A DNA stretch of 64,000 bases from Pythium myriotylum (taxonomy: Eukaryota; Oomycota; Peronosporomycetes; Pythiales; Pythiaceae). Location of the stretch: positions 3,162,001 to 3,226,000 of the forward strand of contig JALJCQ010000017.1 of the NCBI GenBank assembly GCA_023091665.1, written 5' to 3'. The position numbers were made by a program, and so were the translations under genes. Positions 41,054 through 52,365 of the stretch are shown here, one piece after another (the stretch's first letter is position 1; each line of letters starts with the position of its first letter). Below the pieces are notes generated by a model, which was given only the letters and a program-made list of their open reading frames with translations, made no database searches and was not told where the DNA came from.

Positions 41054-42436
41054 ATGAGCTGCCGCGTCGAGCCGTCGCCGCTCGAGCCGCTGCTCACGAC
41101 CAACATGTCGGTCTCGATGCACCAGAGCAAGGACCCGGCCGGCCCGCAGCACGTGCCCAAGCGCGGCCGCACGTCCTCGAGCTCGGTCGGCGGCTTCTGG
41201 GAGCCCGACGAGAAAGAGATCCACGCGCTGACCATGGCCGACTTTGACGTCATCGGCGTGCTCGGCGTCGGCACCTACGGCGTCGTCAAGCTCGCGAGGC
41301 ACGTCAAGTCGGGCGCGAGCGTGGCGCTCAAAGTGCTCTCCAAGGAGCACGTCGTGTCAATGCGCCAGGAGAAGCACATCCTGCGCGAGCGCACAGTCCA
41401 CATCCGTCTGCGCCACCCGTTCATCGCTCGGCTCTTTGGCACGTTCCAGGACGAAGACTGCCTCTACCTCGTGATCGAGTACCTGCCCGGCGGCGAGCTC
41501 TGGAGCGTCGTCTACTCGGAGTTTGAGACCGACGACTTCGACGAAGAGGTCGAGGACGCCTTCAAGGCCACACAGAGCGATGCCGAGCCGCAGGCCAAGC
41601 CGCGGCGCCGCAGCCGCACGAGCTCGCCCGACCCGCTCGATGCGTTTAGTCCCACGCTGCTGTCGCCCGTCGGGTCGCCGCCGGCGTCGCCGTCGCGGAT
41701 ACCAGGCTCTCCGATGCCCATCCGCTTGGACCCTCGCAGCCGCGTGCTGCTGCGCAATCGCTTTGGCGGGCTCCAGGAAGACCACGCGGCGTTCTACTTG
41801 GCCTGCATCCTCTGTGCGCTTGAGTATCTGCACGGCGAAGACATGCTCTACCGCGACCTCAAGCTCGAGAACCTCGTGCTCGACCGCAAAGGGTACCCGA
41901 AAGTCCTGGACTTTGGCTTCGCCAAGCCGAACGCGGCCAAGTCGGCCAAGAACATGACGCTCTGCGGCAGCATGGACTACATGGCGCCCGAGATCGTGCT
42001 CCACGAGCCGCACGACGCGCGCGCCGACATCTGGTCGTTTGGTATCATCATGTACGAGCTGCTGCTGGGCAAGACGCCGTTCTACCACGACAACCCGCGC
42101 GAGCTCGGGCGCAAGATCACCAAGGACCCGGTGACGTTCCCGAACGACTTTGAGCAAGAGTACCCGGTCGCGTGCGATCTCATCGGGCGGCTGCTGGTCA
42201 AGACGCCCGAAGAGCGCGTCAAGTCGATGGAAGAGATCAAGCGGCACGAGTTTTTCACGCGGAGGTTCCCGGACGAGGCCGCGTGGGAGCGGCTGCTCCG
42301 CAAGCAGCGGCAGTCGCCGTTCATCCCGAAACTCTCGGGGCCCTTCGACACGTCCTTCTTCCAGACCATCGAGGACGAGGAGGACGAGCTCGAGCCGTAC
42401 TACGAGGACGGTTCCAACATATTTAGCGAGTTCTAA
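41054..42436 (+). CDS. AGC-type Ser/Thr kinase with C-lobe insert, A
   Basis: A single exon of 460 residues. The kinase begins near residue 64: LGVGTYGVVKLARH, ATP-site Lys93 (VALKVL), EYLPGGELWSVVY, then an insert of about 80 residues (155-238) that is first acidic and later Ser/Pro-rich (RRRSRTSSPDPLDAFSPTLL), then FYLACILCALEYLH, LYRDLKLENLVLD, LDFGFAK, LCGSMDYMAPEIV and DIWSFGIIMYELL. The tail has SPFIPKLSGPFDTSFF. YRDLKLEN and the tail are typical of the PKA/PKG branch; no cyclic-nucleotide domain is present. The kinase at 49480-50823 has the same plan and tail motif, so the two are paralogues. Confidence 0.88.
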   Translation: MSCRVEPSPLEPLLTTNMSVSMHQSKDPAGPQHVPKRGRTSSSSVGGFWEPDEKEIHALTMADFDVIGVLGVGTYGVVKLARHVKSGASVALKVLSKEHVVSMRQEKHILRERTVHIRLRHPFIARLFGTFQDEDCLYLVIEYLPGGELWSVVYSEFETDDFDEEVEDAFKATQSDAEPQAKPRRRSRTSSPDPLDAFSPTLLSPVGSPPASPSRIPGSPMPIRLDPRSRVLLRNRFGGLQEDHAAFYLACILCALEYLHGEDMLYRDLKLENLVLDRKGYPKVLDFGFAKPNAAKSAKNMTLCGSMDYMAPEIVLHEPHDARADIWSFGIIMYELLLGKTPFYHDNPRELGRKITKDPVTFPNDFEQEYPVACDLIGRLLVKTPEERVKSMEEIKRHEFFTRRFPDEAAWERLLRKQRQSPFIPKLSGPFDTSFFQTIEDEEDELEPYYEDGSNIFSEF

Positions 42437-43330
42437 TCGCCCGCACCCTTTGCCCTCCCAGCGCTCGCTGCGAGAGAGACCCTAGTACTTCGTAGGCTTC
42501 CTTCCCCCCACCACACCTCGATGCATACATCGCATATTCCATGTAGTCCACTACCGTATCGTTCTTGCTAGTACATCGCACTTACTCCGTACTTTCCTCT
42601 CTGCCTCTATCACCCAATCACCCAGTGGGTCATTGGGTCGTTGGCGCCCAGCCACCCGTGGTTGGTTGGCGCAGCGCCGACGCCAACACTCGGCACGCCA
42701 ACTCAATTTGCCGACATTTTGGAATTGGGACCCGGAATCCGCGAGAACGTCGCCCTCCCGTTTCGGTATGTGGCGCTGCTGCGCGCCGTCGACGTCGCCT
42801 ACGAAGATCCTCGTCACGGCCGTGTCCGCGTCCTGAATCCGTCGAGCTGCGTTGGAGTGAAAAAAAAAAGGGGGGAGAACCGAGCGAGCGAGAGGATTAG
42901 GCGTCGGACGTGTATCGAGGATCGGATGCCGAGTTGGAGGTCCACATCCATCCGCTCGGCGTCCGTAGGTATATGTATCGACGCGTATGAGGCTCGCTCC
43001 GCCGTCGACGTGCCCACGCGTGGATTGTAATCAAATCGGCCTTCCCAGTAGTCAGCCTTTTTCCTTCCATGGCCCTCCCGGACGTTCCTGAGCACGACGG
43101 TCTCCGATATGCGAACCCGGGACGTTTTCTTGTCTTGAGGAGAGAAAGAAGAGAGAAGCGTTCCTCGTTGTAGTGAGAGGGAGAGGGATTGTCGATCTCT
43201 CGGACGGACGGACGGGTTGGAAGGGAGGGTTGGACGCTGGGCACGCGTGGGAGTCGGTGGCGGAGCAGCCTTCTTTTGGGGGGAAAAGGGCGACGACCGC
43301 TGACTCGTTGTGCCCGTCGACCCACAGAAA
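42437..43330. other. intergenic, upstream of the ubiquitin-eS31 gene
   Basis: No gene seen. Overlapping Arg-rich frames on both strands look non-coding. The last ~180 bp, rich in G/A runs, is probably promoter and leader of the ubiquitin fusion gene. Confidence 0.55.
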
Positions 43331-43851
<521 letters not shown>

Positions 43852-44019
43852 GCATGGTCTCGCACTAGGAGGTTCCTCAGCTTAGCCAGCGGACGGAAAT
43901 ACAACCGGGTTCTATCTACGACTCACTCTAGCTTGTCATTCAGGTCTTTTCTCTCTCTTTCATATCCAAAATAGATCTCCCTCGAAGCGCAGTCGTGGCA
44001 TTGACCTGGCACGAGCAGG

Positions 44020-45921
44020 ATGGAGTTGCTGTCGAGAAGAGATGGCGAAGACTCCCTGCCAAAGGAGTTTAGCCACGTAGATGAGCAGCCTGACTCAACC
44101 CACAGACAAGAGACTGGAGAGTCTGTCGTCGAAGAGCACGATGTCCAGTCCACAGATCTGGACATTTCGACGTCAGGCACGGAGATGGACGCGCAGGTTG
44201 ACTCGTCATGGACACCAGAGAACTTTCCGGTGGAAGCATCACCGTCCGCGGTGACTTTGGAGCCGGATGAAGACATCCGTAGCAGTCAATCTGATCAATC
44301 ACACGAACACTTGGAGCCTACGGCTTCGTCTGCAGGGGATTCCATTGCCGATGACGTCCCAGCTGATGTGAATGGCGCGTCGGTGGAGTCAGCAGCGTTC
44401 AAGTCGTGGACTGAGGTGTCTCCCGAGAAGGATAACCCACCGTATAAGATCGGACCGTTCGTTTTGCTGCTCATCGACGAGTTCTGCCGCTACTACGGAC
44501 TGGGCGACACGTCCGCGAGGTTCCAACACGAGCTCCACGCGTTCGGCGTGGCGCTTCCTGACACGGATCTCTGGTTTGACATGTATTCGCAGTGCAAGAA
44601 CATCCTCGGGAACAAGAAGCACGCACACCCGCTGGCAGCAGCGACGACCATCGAGCGACTGATCGAGTTCTGCGTGAGCCCCGCGGCACGTCGAGCCGTG
44701 TTCTCGCTCGACATGGTGACCGCACACAGCCCCATGCACGTCTGTGCGTCGCCCAAACGTGTCAGCAGTTCACTCAACTCGTCGTACTCGCTCATGTCCG
44801 CGCACCAACAGATCCAGAGCCCGATTGTCCGCCCGAGCCAACGACCAAGCAGCATCGTAAAGCCAGAGACTGGTGAAGAACCTCCTTCGAATGTGGCAAG
44901 CACAGAAGAGCGAACCACCACGGACAACGGACCGACAAGTCGCCCAAGCCCAACGAAGCAGCTTGTGTCGGTATCGAAGAAGAAGAAAAAGCGCAAGATG
45001 AAGCAGCTTCGATCGCAAAGCCTCGTCTCCGTCGTGAACCATGCGACGAACCAGCCGATACCCGCGGGCACATACGGCGAGCCGATCTTGGTCGAGGCCC
45101 ACCGAACTGATCTCCGACGCGACCTCACGACCACACGATTGCTCGAGAGAGAGCTGCGCCATCTACGAATCGAGAAGATCTCAACCGAACCGATCGTGCC
45201 GCTGCAGAAACGGCTCGGTTTCCACACGCTCACCAGTGAGGAAGAACGAACGCGGGAGAAGCTCCAGGATCCGTACGCGAACGAGCTCATCATGGAAAAG
45301 TACGGCTTTTCACGACGCCAGGACTGCGCGCTTTGCCAGTTCCCATTCCTGCAGTACAACCTGCCGCACCGCGTCTCGTTCCGCTGCATCATGGACGTGT
45401 ACGAGCACTGGCGGTACGTGCCTCCTGACCGCGACACGGCGTCCAAGTACAAACCTCCGCTTTGCTACGACGCCGTCCAGGTCTGTCGCATGTGTGCGCA
45501 GCTTGTCTTCCAGCACGCCAAGCAGCCCGAGCTGCTACGCCCCCTGAGCCGCAAGCACCGCAAGGCCAAGTCGCTTGCGAGTCTCCACCAGGCGACAGCG
45601 AGAAACGACGAGGACGACCGAGGCGGTTTTTGCTCCGACCCGTACGCACTGCCTCCACTACTAGGCGACGACGTGTACGACCATCGCGATGCACTGCACC
45701 ACGTGACCTTCGGTCGTCGGGGGCGCCTCGAGCCGGTCGAGGGCGAGGGCCGCGTGGGCGTGCTCTCCGAGTTCCCGGCCAAGGCCATCATCTACTCGCA
45801 GCAGCTCGACGGCTCGCCGTTCATGAGCGCCAAGGAGTGGGAGGTGATCAGCCCGGAGAAGAGCCAGACGCGGCACCGCATCGAGGCCACGCTCGCGCGC
45901 GTGCAGCCCAAGCCGTCGTAA
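44020..45921 (+). CDS. hypothetical protein with Cys-rich segment
   Basis: A single exon of 633 residues; family not recognised. Residues 1-130 are acidic and Ser-rich. A folded-looking helical region follows (FVLLLIDEFCRYYGLGDTSA, FQHELHAFGVALPDTDLWFD, LAAATTIERLIEFCV). After a basic stretch (KKKKKRKMKQLRSQS) comes a Cys segment near 435-500: DCALCQFPFLQYNLPHRVSF, RCIMDVYEHW, VQVCRMCAQLVFQHA, possibly a zinc site. Good codon bias and a continuous frame support a real gene. It is tandem with the ubiquitin-eS31 gene, 170 bp apart. A microtubule or ciliary role is conceivable but there is no direct evidence. Confidence 0.78.
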   Translation: MELLSRRDGEDSLPKEFSHVDEQPDSTHRQETGESVVEEHDVQSTDLDISTSGTEMDAQVDSSWTPENFPVEASPSAVTLEPDEDIRSSQSDQSHEHLEPTASSAGDSIADDVPADVNGASVESAAFKSWTEVSPEKDNPPYKIGPFVLLLIDEFCRYYGLGDTSARFQHELHAFGVALPDTDLWFDMYSQCKNILGNKKHAHPLAAATTIERLIEFCVSPAARRAVFSLDMVTAHSPMHVCASPKRVSSSLNSSYSLMSAHQQIQSPIVRPSQRPSSIVKPETGEEPPSNVASTEERTTTDNGPTSRPSPTKQLVSVSKKKKKRKMKQLRSQSLVSVVNHATNQPIPAGTYGEPILVEAHRTDLRRDLTTTRLLERELRHLRIEKISTEPIVPLQKRLGFHTLTSEEERTREKLQDPYANELIMEKYGFSRRQDCALCQFPFLQYNLPHRVSFRCIMDVYEHWRYVPPDRDTASKYKPPLCYDAVQVCRMCAQLVFQHAKQPELLRPLSRKHRKAKSLASLHQATARNDEDDRGGFCSDPYALPPLLGDDVYDHRDALHHVTFGRRGRLEPVEGEGRVGVLSEFPAKAIIYSQQLDGSPFMSAKEWEVISPEKSQTRHRIEATLARVQPKPS

Positions 45922-46505
45922 AGAACGGAGTGTGGCAGCCATCAAGAACCAAGTGAGACCTTCGAAGGTCCTCGCACGAAATGTAGCCATGTTGCGGCGA
46001 TACGAACGCCACGTAGGACGTTCCTACCGTGTTCCTATCATCTGTAGCTCCCCACGGAGAATGGAAAAAGGGCCCCCGACGCGACGACAAGCGCACGCCA
46101 TTGCTTCTCGCGGCTCGCGCATGCAGCTCTCGGCGCCCAGCATCCTTCTCTCGATCCTCTGAGATGCACTGCAAGGCGAGGTTCTATGTACTAGGTGGTC
46201 GGGGGGTCCGGCGGTCTCCTCACTCGCTCCAGCCATAAGAACCCAGGGCTCTCGAGTCCGGCGTGGCGGGCGCGACGCCCTGTCTGCTGGTCCCGCCTTC
46301 CAGCGAATCGCGGCGCTCCGCTCCGCTCCCCTCCTCCTCCTCCTCCTCCCTCCTCTCCTGTCGTGTGCTCGAGTCCCTCGTTACGTCAGCCCGCCATGGC
46401 TTGTTCCAATCAAGCGGCTACACTAGTCTACTGTAGTCAAGTGCCCACGGCGAGGACTGAGGGGCTGGCCGCGAACGTCTCACATGCCGACGCGCCTGCC
46501 GCGCC
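45922..46505. other. intergenic
   Basis: About 580 bp, pyrimidine-rich near 46330-46370 (TCC repeats), probably the promoter of the ankyrin gene. No gene seen. Confidence 0.55.
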
Positions 46506-49423
46506 ATGCACCACCGCTCCCACCCGCTCAGTCGCCGCGAGAGAGAGGCCGCGCCGCCCTCGGCGCTCGACGCGGCCGCTGCCCACGCGCTCGCCGACTC
46601 GTTCGCCTACCTCAGCGCCAGCGAGCCGCGACCCCCGCGCACGCCGCCCACCTCACGGCTCCACTCGCGCTACTATGAGGTGAGCCCATGTGTTGGTGCT
46701 GCCACGGTCTCCGTTCAATTATAATTCGCGCTTATATATTTTTTGGTTTGGTTTTCACGAGCAGCCCCATGACGCAACGCCGCCGCCGAGCCGGACGCGA
46801 CCAGGCCCACGCTTTGTCGAGCCGCCGTCGAAGAACGAGGACGAGCCCGAGCCGCGCACGTCGGCTGGACGCCGCAGATCCACGCCGCAAGTGGGCTTTG
46901 TGTCGCCTGTGGAGACCGCGAGGCCGCCGCGATCGAGGCCGCGCGGGTACAGTTACGATAGCGACGACGACGCGGCCGAGTCGAGAGAAGAGCCGCCGAG
47001 CTCGCGGCAGCAGAGCCATCTCGAGGACGACCTCGAGGAGAAAAAGCCCGTCGGAAGTGCCGGGAATGCTGCAGGCGGTGGGCCCGACGAAGTCACCGCG
47101 AGAGTCGAGCGCGAGTTTTTCAACGCCTGTCGCGTCGGCGACCGCAAGACCGTGCAGCGACTGCTGGCCGTGCGCCCGGATCTCGTGTTCGCGACGGCAC
47201 GACGGCTCAACACGCCGCTGCACGTGGCAGCCGAGCACAAACGGCCGAGTGTAGCCCAAGTGCTGCTCGACCACGGCGCGAACGTCGACGAGGTGAACCA
47301 GGACGGCCAGACGCCCTTGCACTTGGCTGCCGCCGTCGGCAGTCGCGCGCTCATCCGCGTTCTGGGCAACGCCGGCGCGACGATTGACGCTCGATCCAAG
47401 GTGCGGCGACCCGTCGAGAGATTTTATTTCGTGGCGACTGACCTTGCGGCTTGGCTTTGTGCTAGAGGAACTACACGCCGCTGCACATGGCGACGAGTCG
47501 AGGCTACGTGAGCGCCGCCATGCGGCTGATCGATCTCGGCGCCGACGTCGACGCTGCCGCCAAGGTATCCCATGGAACCAAATTGCGTCTTATGGATATT
47601 TTAATCTAACGGAGACCGTGGTGTTAGGGTGGCATCCGGCCGCTGCATATTGCAGCTTTCGCTCGCGACGACGTGCTCGTGACGCATTTGCTAGATCGTG
47701 GCGCTTCCATAGACGCAGTCGATGACGTACGGTCCGTTTCTTTTTCGACGTGTCGAGCGTCGATCACATCTCGCATATTTGAACTCACAATATTTTTTTT
47801 TCAATCTTAGAAACGCCTCGACGCACTCAACTACGCCATGATGAGCCAGAGCAGCACGGTCTTCCACGTCATCTACTCGCGGATCCTCGACCGCGTCAAG
47901 ACTTTACAGCACGAGAACGAGAAGCTCCAACGCAAAGCCCACGAGGCCAAGGCCCAGGTCCATCTCATCCAGGACTCCAAATGGCTCAGCAAGATCCCGC
48001 CGCTGTACACGGTCATCCGCATGCCGTCGCGACGCAAATCGATGGCCGGCATCATTCAGCTCACACGGGGCAAAGACAAGCTGTTGCTCATGGTGCACAG
48101 CCAGGTCTCGGGCGTCTGCTTCCACGAGCCGCTCGAGCTCGAGATCTCGCGAGACCAGTGGCGTGAGCTGCCCGAGATCACCATCGGCGGGCTCTACTAC
48201 CTCGCGTCGCTCTCGCCAGATGTCGGCACATCGATCGCGAGAGGCATGCTCGTGAGCGTCGAGCAAGGTGCGTGGCTGTGTGGGGTTGTCTTGTCTGCAT
48301 GGTGTCATCTCAATTCCAATTCTCTGCAGCCGTGCGACGCCGCCTCGGACGAGAGGACCACATCCGTTCCATCATGGACGGCCTTCGCGCGCCCATCGAG
48401 CGCTGTTTGAGTGGCGGCGCCACGCCCGAGGACGCGGCCGCGCCCGCCACACACCCGTACCAGCTCAAGAAGCTGCTCGCGGCGTACGACAAAGACTTCC
48501 ACTGGACGCGGATCCCCCAGATCGTGCGTATCAAGTGCGCCTACGACAAGAAGACGCGGCGGCTGCTCTGGGCCAACGACGACGAGATCCACACGCGTGG
48601 GCTCGAGCTCTTCTACCACCCGCCGACTTCGAGCGGACAGGGCTGGATCAACCACTCGGGTGCGAGCCACGCCTACGGAGCTGGCGGCCCCGCTGCGTTG
48701 CGACCGTCGTCCACGGGCTCGGGCTCGAAGCAGTCGTCGTCGTTCGACGATGCTGACGACATCCCGGACGAAGACTCGCAGGGAAGCAAGAACCCGCTCA
48801 TGAGCGTCTCGCTGCGGCTGCTCAACATCCACTGCCGCCAGGCGAGCGACTACAACGTGGCCTACTGCGAGTGGCGCGTGGAGAACCGACTCACGAGCAT
48901 GGTCTACGACGCCGGTCGCTTCCGCGTGCGGCAGTTGCTGCAACAACAGAGCACGCCCACGGCGGCCTCGGCCGTGCAGCCAGGCGGCGTCGTGCCTGTG
49001 GACGCGCTCACGTGGAACGAGCTACGCGACTGCAAGCTCGTCTTCCGAGTGCTGCGAACGATCCCAACCACAGGCGCCTCTGAGTGCGTGGACACGGATG
49101 CATGGATGGGAGCTCAGAGAACTGACGATGGTGTGTGTATGTGATTGAACAGACTGGTCAAGGAGTTTGTGATCGAGGCCAGGTACGAGCTCGAGTTCGA
49201 TCGGTCGTCGAGCTACCGATGCTCGCTGAGCAAACGCCTGGTATGCGACGCGCTGGTTGGGACACTCGTGCTCGAAGGTAAGCGACGACACTACGTCGGT
49301 CGTCGTCGCGCGCCGAGCGGATAGAGACAAGCCGTGGCAGGGAAGAGCAACCAGCCAAGAAGGAAGCAAAAGGAGAAGCAGCATGGAGGAGATACTACGA
49401 ACGATACTTACTTTGTTGTTTAA
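46506..49423 (+). CDS. ankyrin-repeat protein, about 8 exons
   Basis: Proposed exons 46506-46679, 46765-47400, 47466-47564, 47628-47726, 47811-48267, 48330-49083, 49153-49277 and 49341-49423 give 808 residues with consistent phases. The N-terminus is Arg/Pro/Ser-rich and disordered-looking. Ankyrin repeats start near residue 175 (NTPLHVAAEHKRPSVAQVLL, QTPLHLAAAVGSRALIRVLG, NYTPLHMATSRGYVSAAMRL, GIRPLHIAAFARDDVLVTHL). The third and fourth exons are each exactly 33 codons, phase 0, one repeat per exon. The remaining ~500 residues have no domain I know. The last exon is uncertain: without the final splice the frame would stop at 49324. Confidence 0.75.
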
Positions 49424-49479
49424 AAGAGACTCGGGACAACTTTGGAGACTTGACTAAATAGACGCACACTAGGAGAGAC

Positions 49480-50823
49480 TTAGTACCCGACAAAGGACTC
49501 GTCGTCCTCGTCGTCGTAGGCGTTGGCGAAGAGGCTCGTGTCGAAGGGCCCGCTGAGCTGCGGCACGAACGGCGCGCGCATCTGCTTGGCCTCGAGCTGC
49601 TTCCAGGACTTGGCCGTGGGGAAAAACTGCGTGAAGAACGCGTGCTCGCGCAGCGACGCACAGCTCACCGGTCGATCCAGCGGGTTCTTGGCCAGCAGCG
49701 CTCGGATGAGCGCGCAGGCGTGCGGGCTCTGGGCCTCAAAGCCCTCGGGGAACTCGACCTGGTCCTCGAGGATGCGGCGGCTCTGCTCGCGCGCGTTCGG
49801 GTGGTAGAAGGGCGTCGCGCCGAAGAAGAGCTCGAAGAGCAGCACGCCGAGCGACCAGAGGTCGGCGCGGTGGTCGTAGCTCTGGCGACGCACGACCTCG
49901 GGCGCCATGTACTCGGCGCTACCGCACATGGTCGTGTTGGCGTCGCGTGGGTTGGTGACGGCGTCGGGCTTGGAGAGCCCAAAGTCGACGAGCTTGGGGT
50001 ATCCGTCGGGCCCGATCACGAGGTTCTCGAGCTTGAGGTCGCGGTAGAGCACGTTCTGCGCGTCGTGGAGGTAGCCGAGCGCGCTGAGCACGCAGGCGGC
50101 GTAGAACGCGACGTGGGGCTCGCGGAGCCCGCCGAACTGGGCGTCGAGCAGCGCGCGCTTGGCGCAGGCGTTGTCGCCCGAGGTCGTGCGCTTGCGCTGG
50201 TGCTTGGCGCGCGCGTCGTCTTCGTCCGACGACTCGTCCTCGGTGGCCTCGTGCTCGGGGTCGTCTTCGTGGTCGTTCTCGGCGATCTCGTCGAGCATCT
50301 CGTCTTCTTCCTCTTGGTAGACGAGGCTGTAGAGCTCGCCGCCCGGGCAGTACTCGAGCACAAAGTAGACGGCGTCGAGGTCCTGGAACGTGGTGTAGAT
50401 CTGGCTGATGAAGGCGTGGCGCAGCTGCAGGTGCACGGTCTGTTCGCGGAGGATGTTGACCTCTTGCTTCATGGCCACGACCTCGCGACGGTCGAGCATC
50501 TTGATGGCCACGGCGCGGCCGCTCGCCTTGTGGCGCGCGAGGCGCACGACGCCGAACGTGCCGCGGCCGAGCACGCTCAGGAGCTCGTAGTCGCTCAGCT
50601 GCGAGCTCGTCTCCATGCGCAGCGTGGCGGGCGACGCGAGCAGACTGGCTCGGTTCGCGACCGAGAGCCGCGAGGGCGTGGACACGGCCGACGGGCGCGG
50701 GCGCTTGCCGACCGAGGAGAGGCGCCACGTGCGCGGCGTCGAGAGCCGCGGAGACTGGTCGTAGAGCGAGCGCACGCGGCGCCAGAGCCCCGAGGGCAGC
50801 GAGACGTTCGGGAGGCTCGGCAT
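49480..50823 (-). CDS. AGC-type Ser/Thr kinase with acidic insert, B
   Basis: 447 residues from Met at 50823; the frame is open further upstream to 51180, but that part is Arg/Ser-rich and unlike a kinase. The domain starts near 78: LGRGTFGVVRLARH, Lys108 (VAIKML), EYCPGGELYSLVYQ, then a very acidic insert (about 171-228), then FYAACVLSALGYLH, LYRDLKLENLVIG, VDFGLSK, MCGSAEYMAPEVV and DLWSLGVLLFELF. The tail APFVPQLSGPFDTSLF matches that of the kinase at 41054-42436, and the insert lies at the same place, so the pair arose by duplication. The 3' end faces the ankyrin gene 56 bp away. Confidence 0.87.
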   Translation of the reverse strand: MPSLPNVSLPSGLWRRVRSLYDQSPRLSTPRTWRLSSVGKRPRPSAVSTPSRLSVANRASLLASPATLRMETSSQLSDYELLSVLGRGTFGVVRLARHKASGRAVAIKMLDRREVVAMKQEVNILREQTVHLQLRHAFISQIYTTFQDLDAVYFVLEYCPGGELYSLVYQEEEDEMLDEIAENDHEDDPEHEATEDESSDEDDARAKHQRKRTTSGDNACAKRALLDAQFGGLREPHVAFYAACVLSALGYLHDAQNVLYRDLKLENLVIGPDGYPKLVDFGLSKPDAVTNPRDANTTMCGSAEYMAPEVVRRQSYDHRADLWSLGVLLFELFFGATPFYHPNAREQSRRILEDQVEFPEGFEAQSPHACALIRALLAKNPLDRPVSCASLREHAFFTQFFPTAKSWKQLEAKQMRAPFVPQLSGPFDTSLFANAYDDEDDESFVGY

Positions 50824-52365
50824 GGCGAGTTGTGGCGAGGAGCTACGAGGCTGAGAGCGAGGTCTCCGGATGGGATGGGATGACTCTGGACGCCGGATGC
50901 TCTGGACGCCGGACGCTGGACACGCCAACAGAGGAGCGGATTGTTGGATCGTTAGTTGGCGTCGCCGCGGCTGTTGGCGAGGGCGTCGACGCGCGGGAAC
51001 AGTTTCCAGGAGCAAAACGCGTTCTGCGGAACCGTTCCGCGGAAACGAGAGAGTGATGGCCGAGCGTGGCGTCGAGTCATCGAGTGGTCGAGCCGCGGAA
51101 ATCGGTTCCAAGGTTTTTGTTCTGCGGCTGGCGCCGCTCTCTTCCGATGCGCGACCGTTCACGCCGCCCATGCTGACCACATGCCGCAGAAAAGCGAGGT
51201 TTTATACAGGGTGATCGAGTAGTCAGCACCATACTTGGTTTTTGGATACCCGTGTGGACCCAGATCGAGGTTTTATCCATCCTTTTCAGCTCTCTCTCTC
51301 TCGCGCGGTGGATGGGCCATCTTGGCCAGCTGACACGAGAGCATTTGCTCGTCAAGAACCACTCCTGGCTCTCGGCTCTGTGGAGCAGAAATGCGGAACC
51401 GTTCTATCATCACTGCGTCGACCAGCTCAGAAAATCGGATCCAATGGGTTCACCAACATCACCAGCCGGAGTCGACGCCCTCCGAGACAAAGAAACTGCT
51501 CTCTGCTTTTTAATTCACGCGTTTTGTTCCGGGCGAATCTCCGGGCGTCCGTCCGAAGAGAACGCCGAGATCTCTGGAGAGGGTAGGTCGACGCGCACGT
51601 CCGCATGGTCCGGAGATGGGACCTCTGCACCCAAGCGACGTGGGAAGCGCTGGCCACAGTCTTCCCAACGCTGCCAAAACGTGGGTCCAACGTTGGCGTG
51701 TGAAATCGCTCGAAACTCTGCTGCGTGCAGTAAGAGCCGTGAGGAGTCTGGCGGCCTTGGGTTCGCCGAGCGTGACGCAAGCGCCGAGAGCGAGCAGACG
51801 TCTCGCGGCGTCACGCCCGATTGAACCCAGCGAGTGAACCCACAGCCAGCGGGCGATTCGAATAGTAATACCATCGAGCACGATCCAACGTTGGATCGTG
51901 GCCACAGGACGAAAGCTCCGGAAATCCAGCGAGCCCCGGCCTCAGCAATCCGGTTCCCGTCCGGAAAAAACCGAAGAAAACTCCTAACGCCGAATTCCTA
52001 AATTTTACGAATGCGAGGGTGAGATGAGTAGTAGTACCATGATGAGTAGTAGTACTGCGCTCGACGTATCCTCGAGCGCAGCAAATGATTCGCTCAGGTG
52101 TCAAAGACAGTCGACCGACTGATCTTCTTCTTCCTCTCCTTCCGCTGTTGGGCACGTCGCAGGCCGCGTCTTTCCGCCCCATGCACGTACGAGCTCAGCT
52201 CGCCTTCTCTTCAGTTCCTGGACTTCTTTACTCAGTTCGCGAGGGGCGGAGCCTCGTCTCCCGTAGCGTCAAGGCGCCCACTAGTCGATCTGTGTGATGG
52301 CGGTCGCGCCTAACCAGCAAAGTCTCCGCAACAAGACGCCAGGGTTCAGCCAGCACGACCCGTCT
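50824..52365. other. 1.5 kb intergenic region with palindromes
   Basis: No supported gene. Contains a 22-bp perfect palindrome at 51879-51900 (half-site CACGATCCAAC), two copies of GATGAGTAGTAGTAC at 52023-52037 and 52041-52055, and directly after them a 10-bp hairpin (52055-52081, CTGCGCTCGA stem, 7-nt loop). It lies between the divergent start of kinase B and the 3' end of the TPR-like gene. Confidence 0.6.
51879..51900. repeat. 22-bp perfect palindrome
   Basis: CACGATCCAAC followed directly by its reverse complement. A possible binding site for a dimeric factor; chance is possible but unlikely at this length. Confidence 0.85.

Noticed and set aside
50824..51180. N-terminal extension of AGC kinase B
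   Set aside because: Arg/Ser-rich, overlaps probable promoter sequence; Met at 50823 is the better start.
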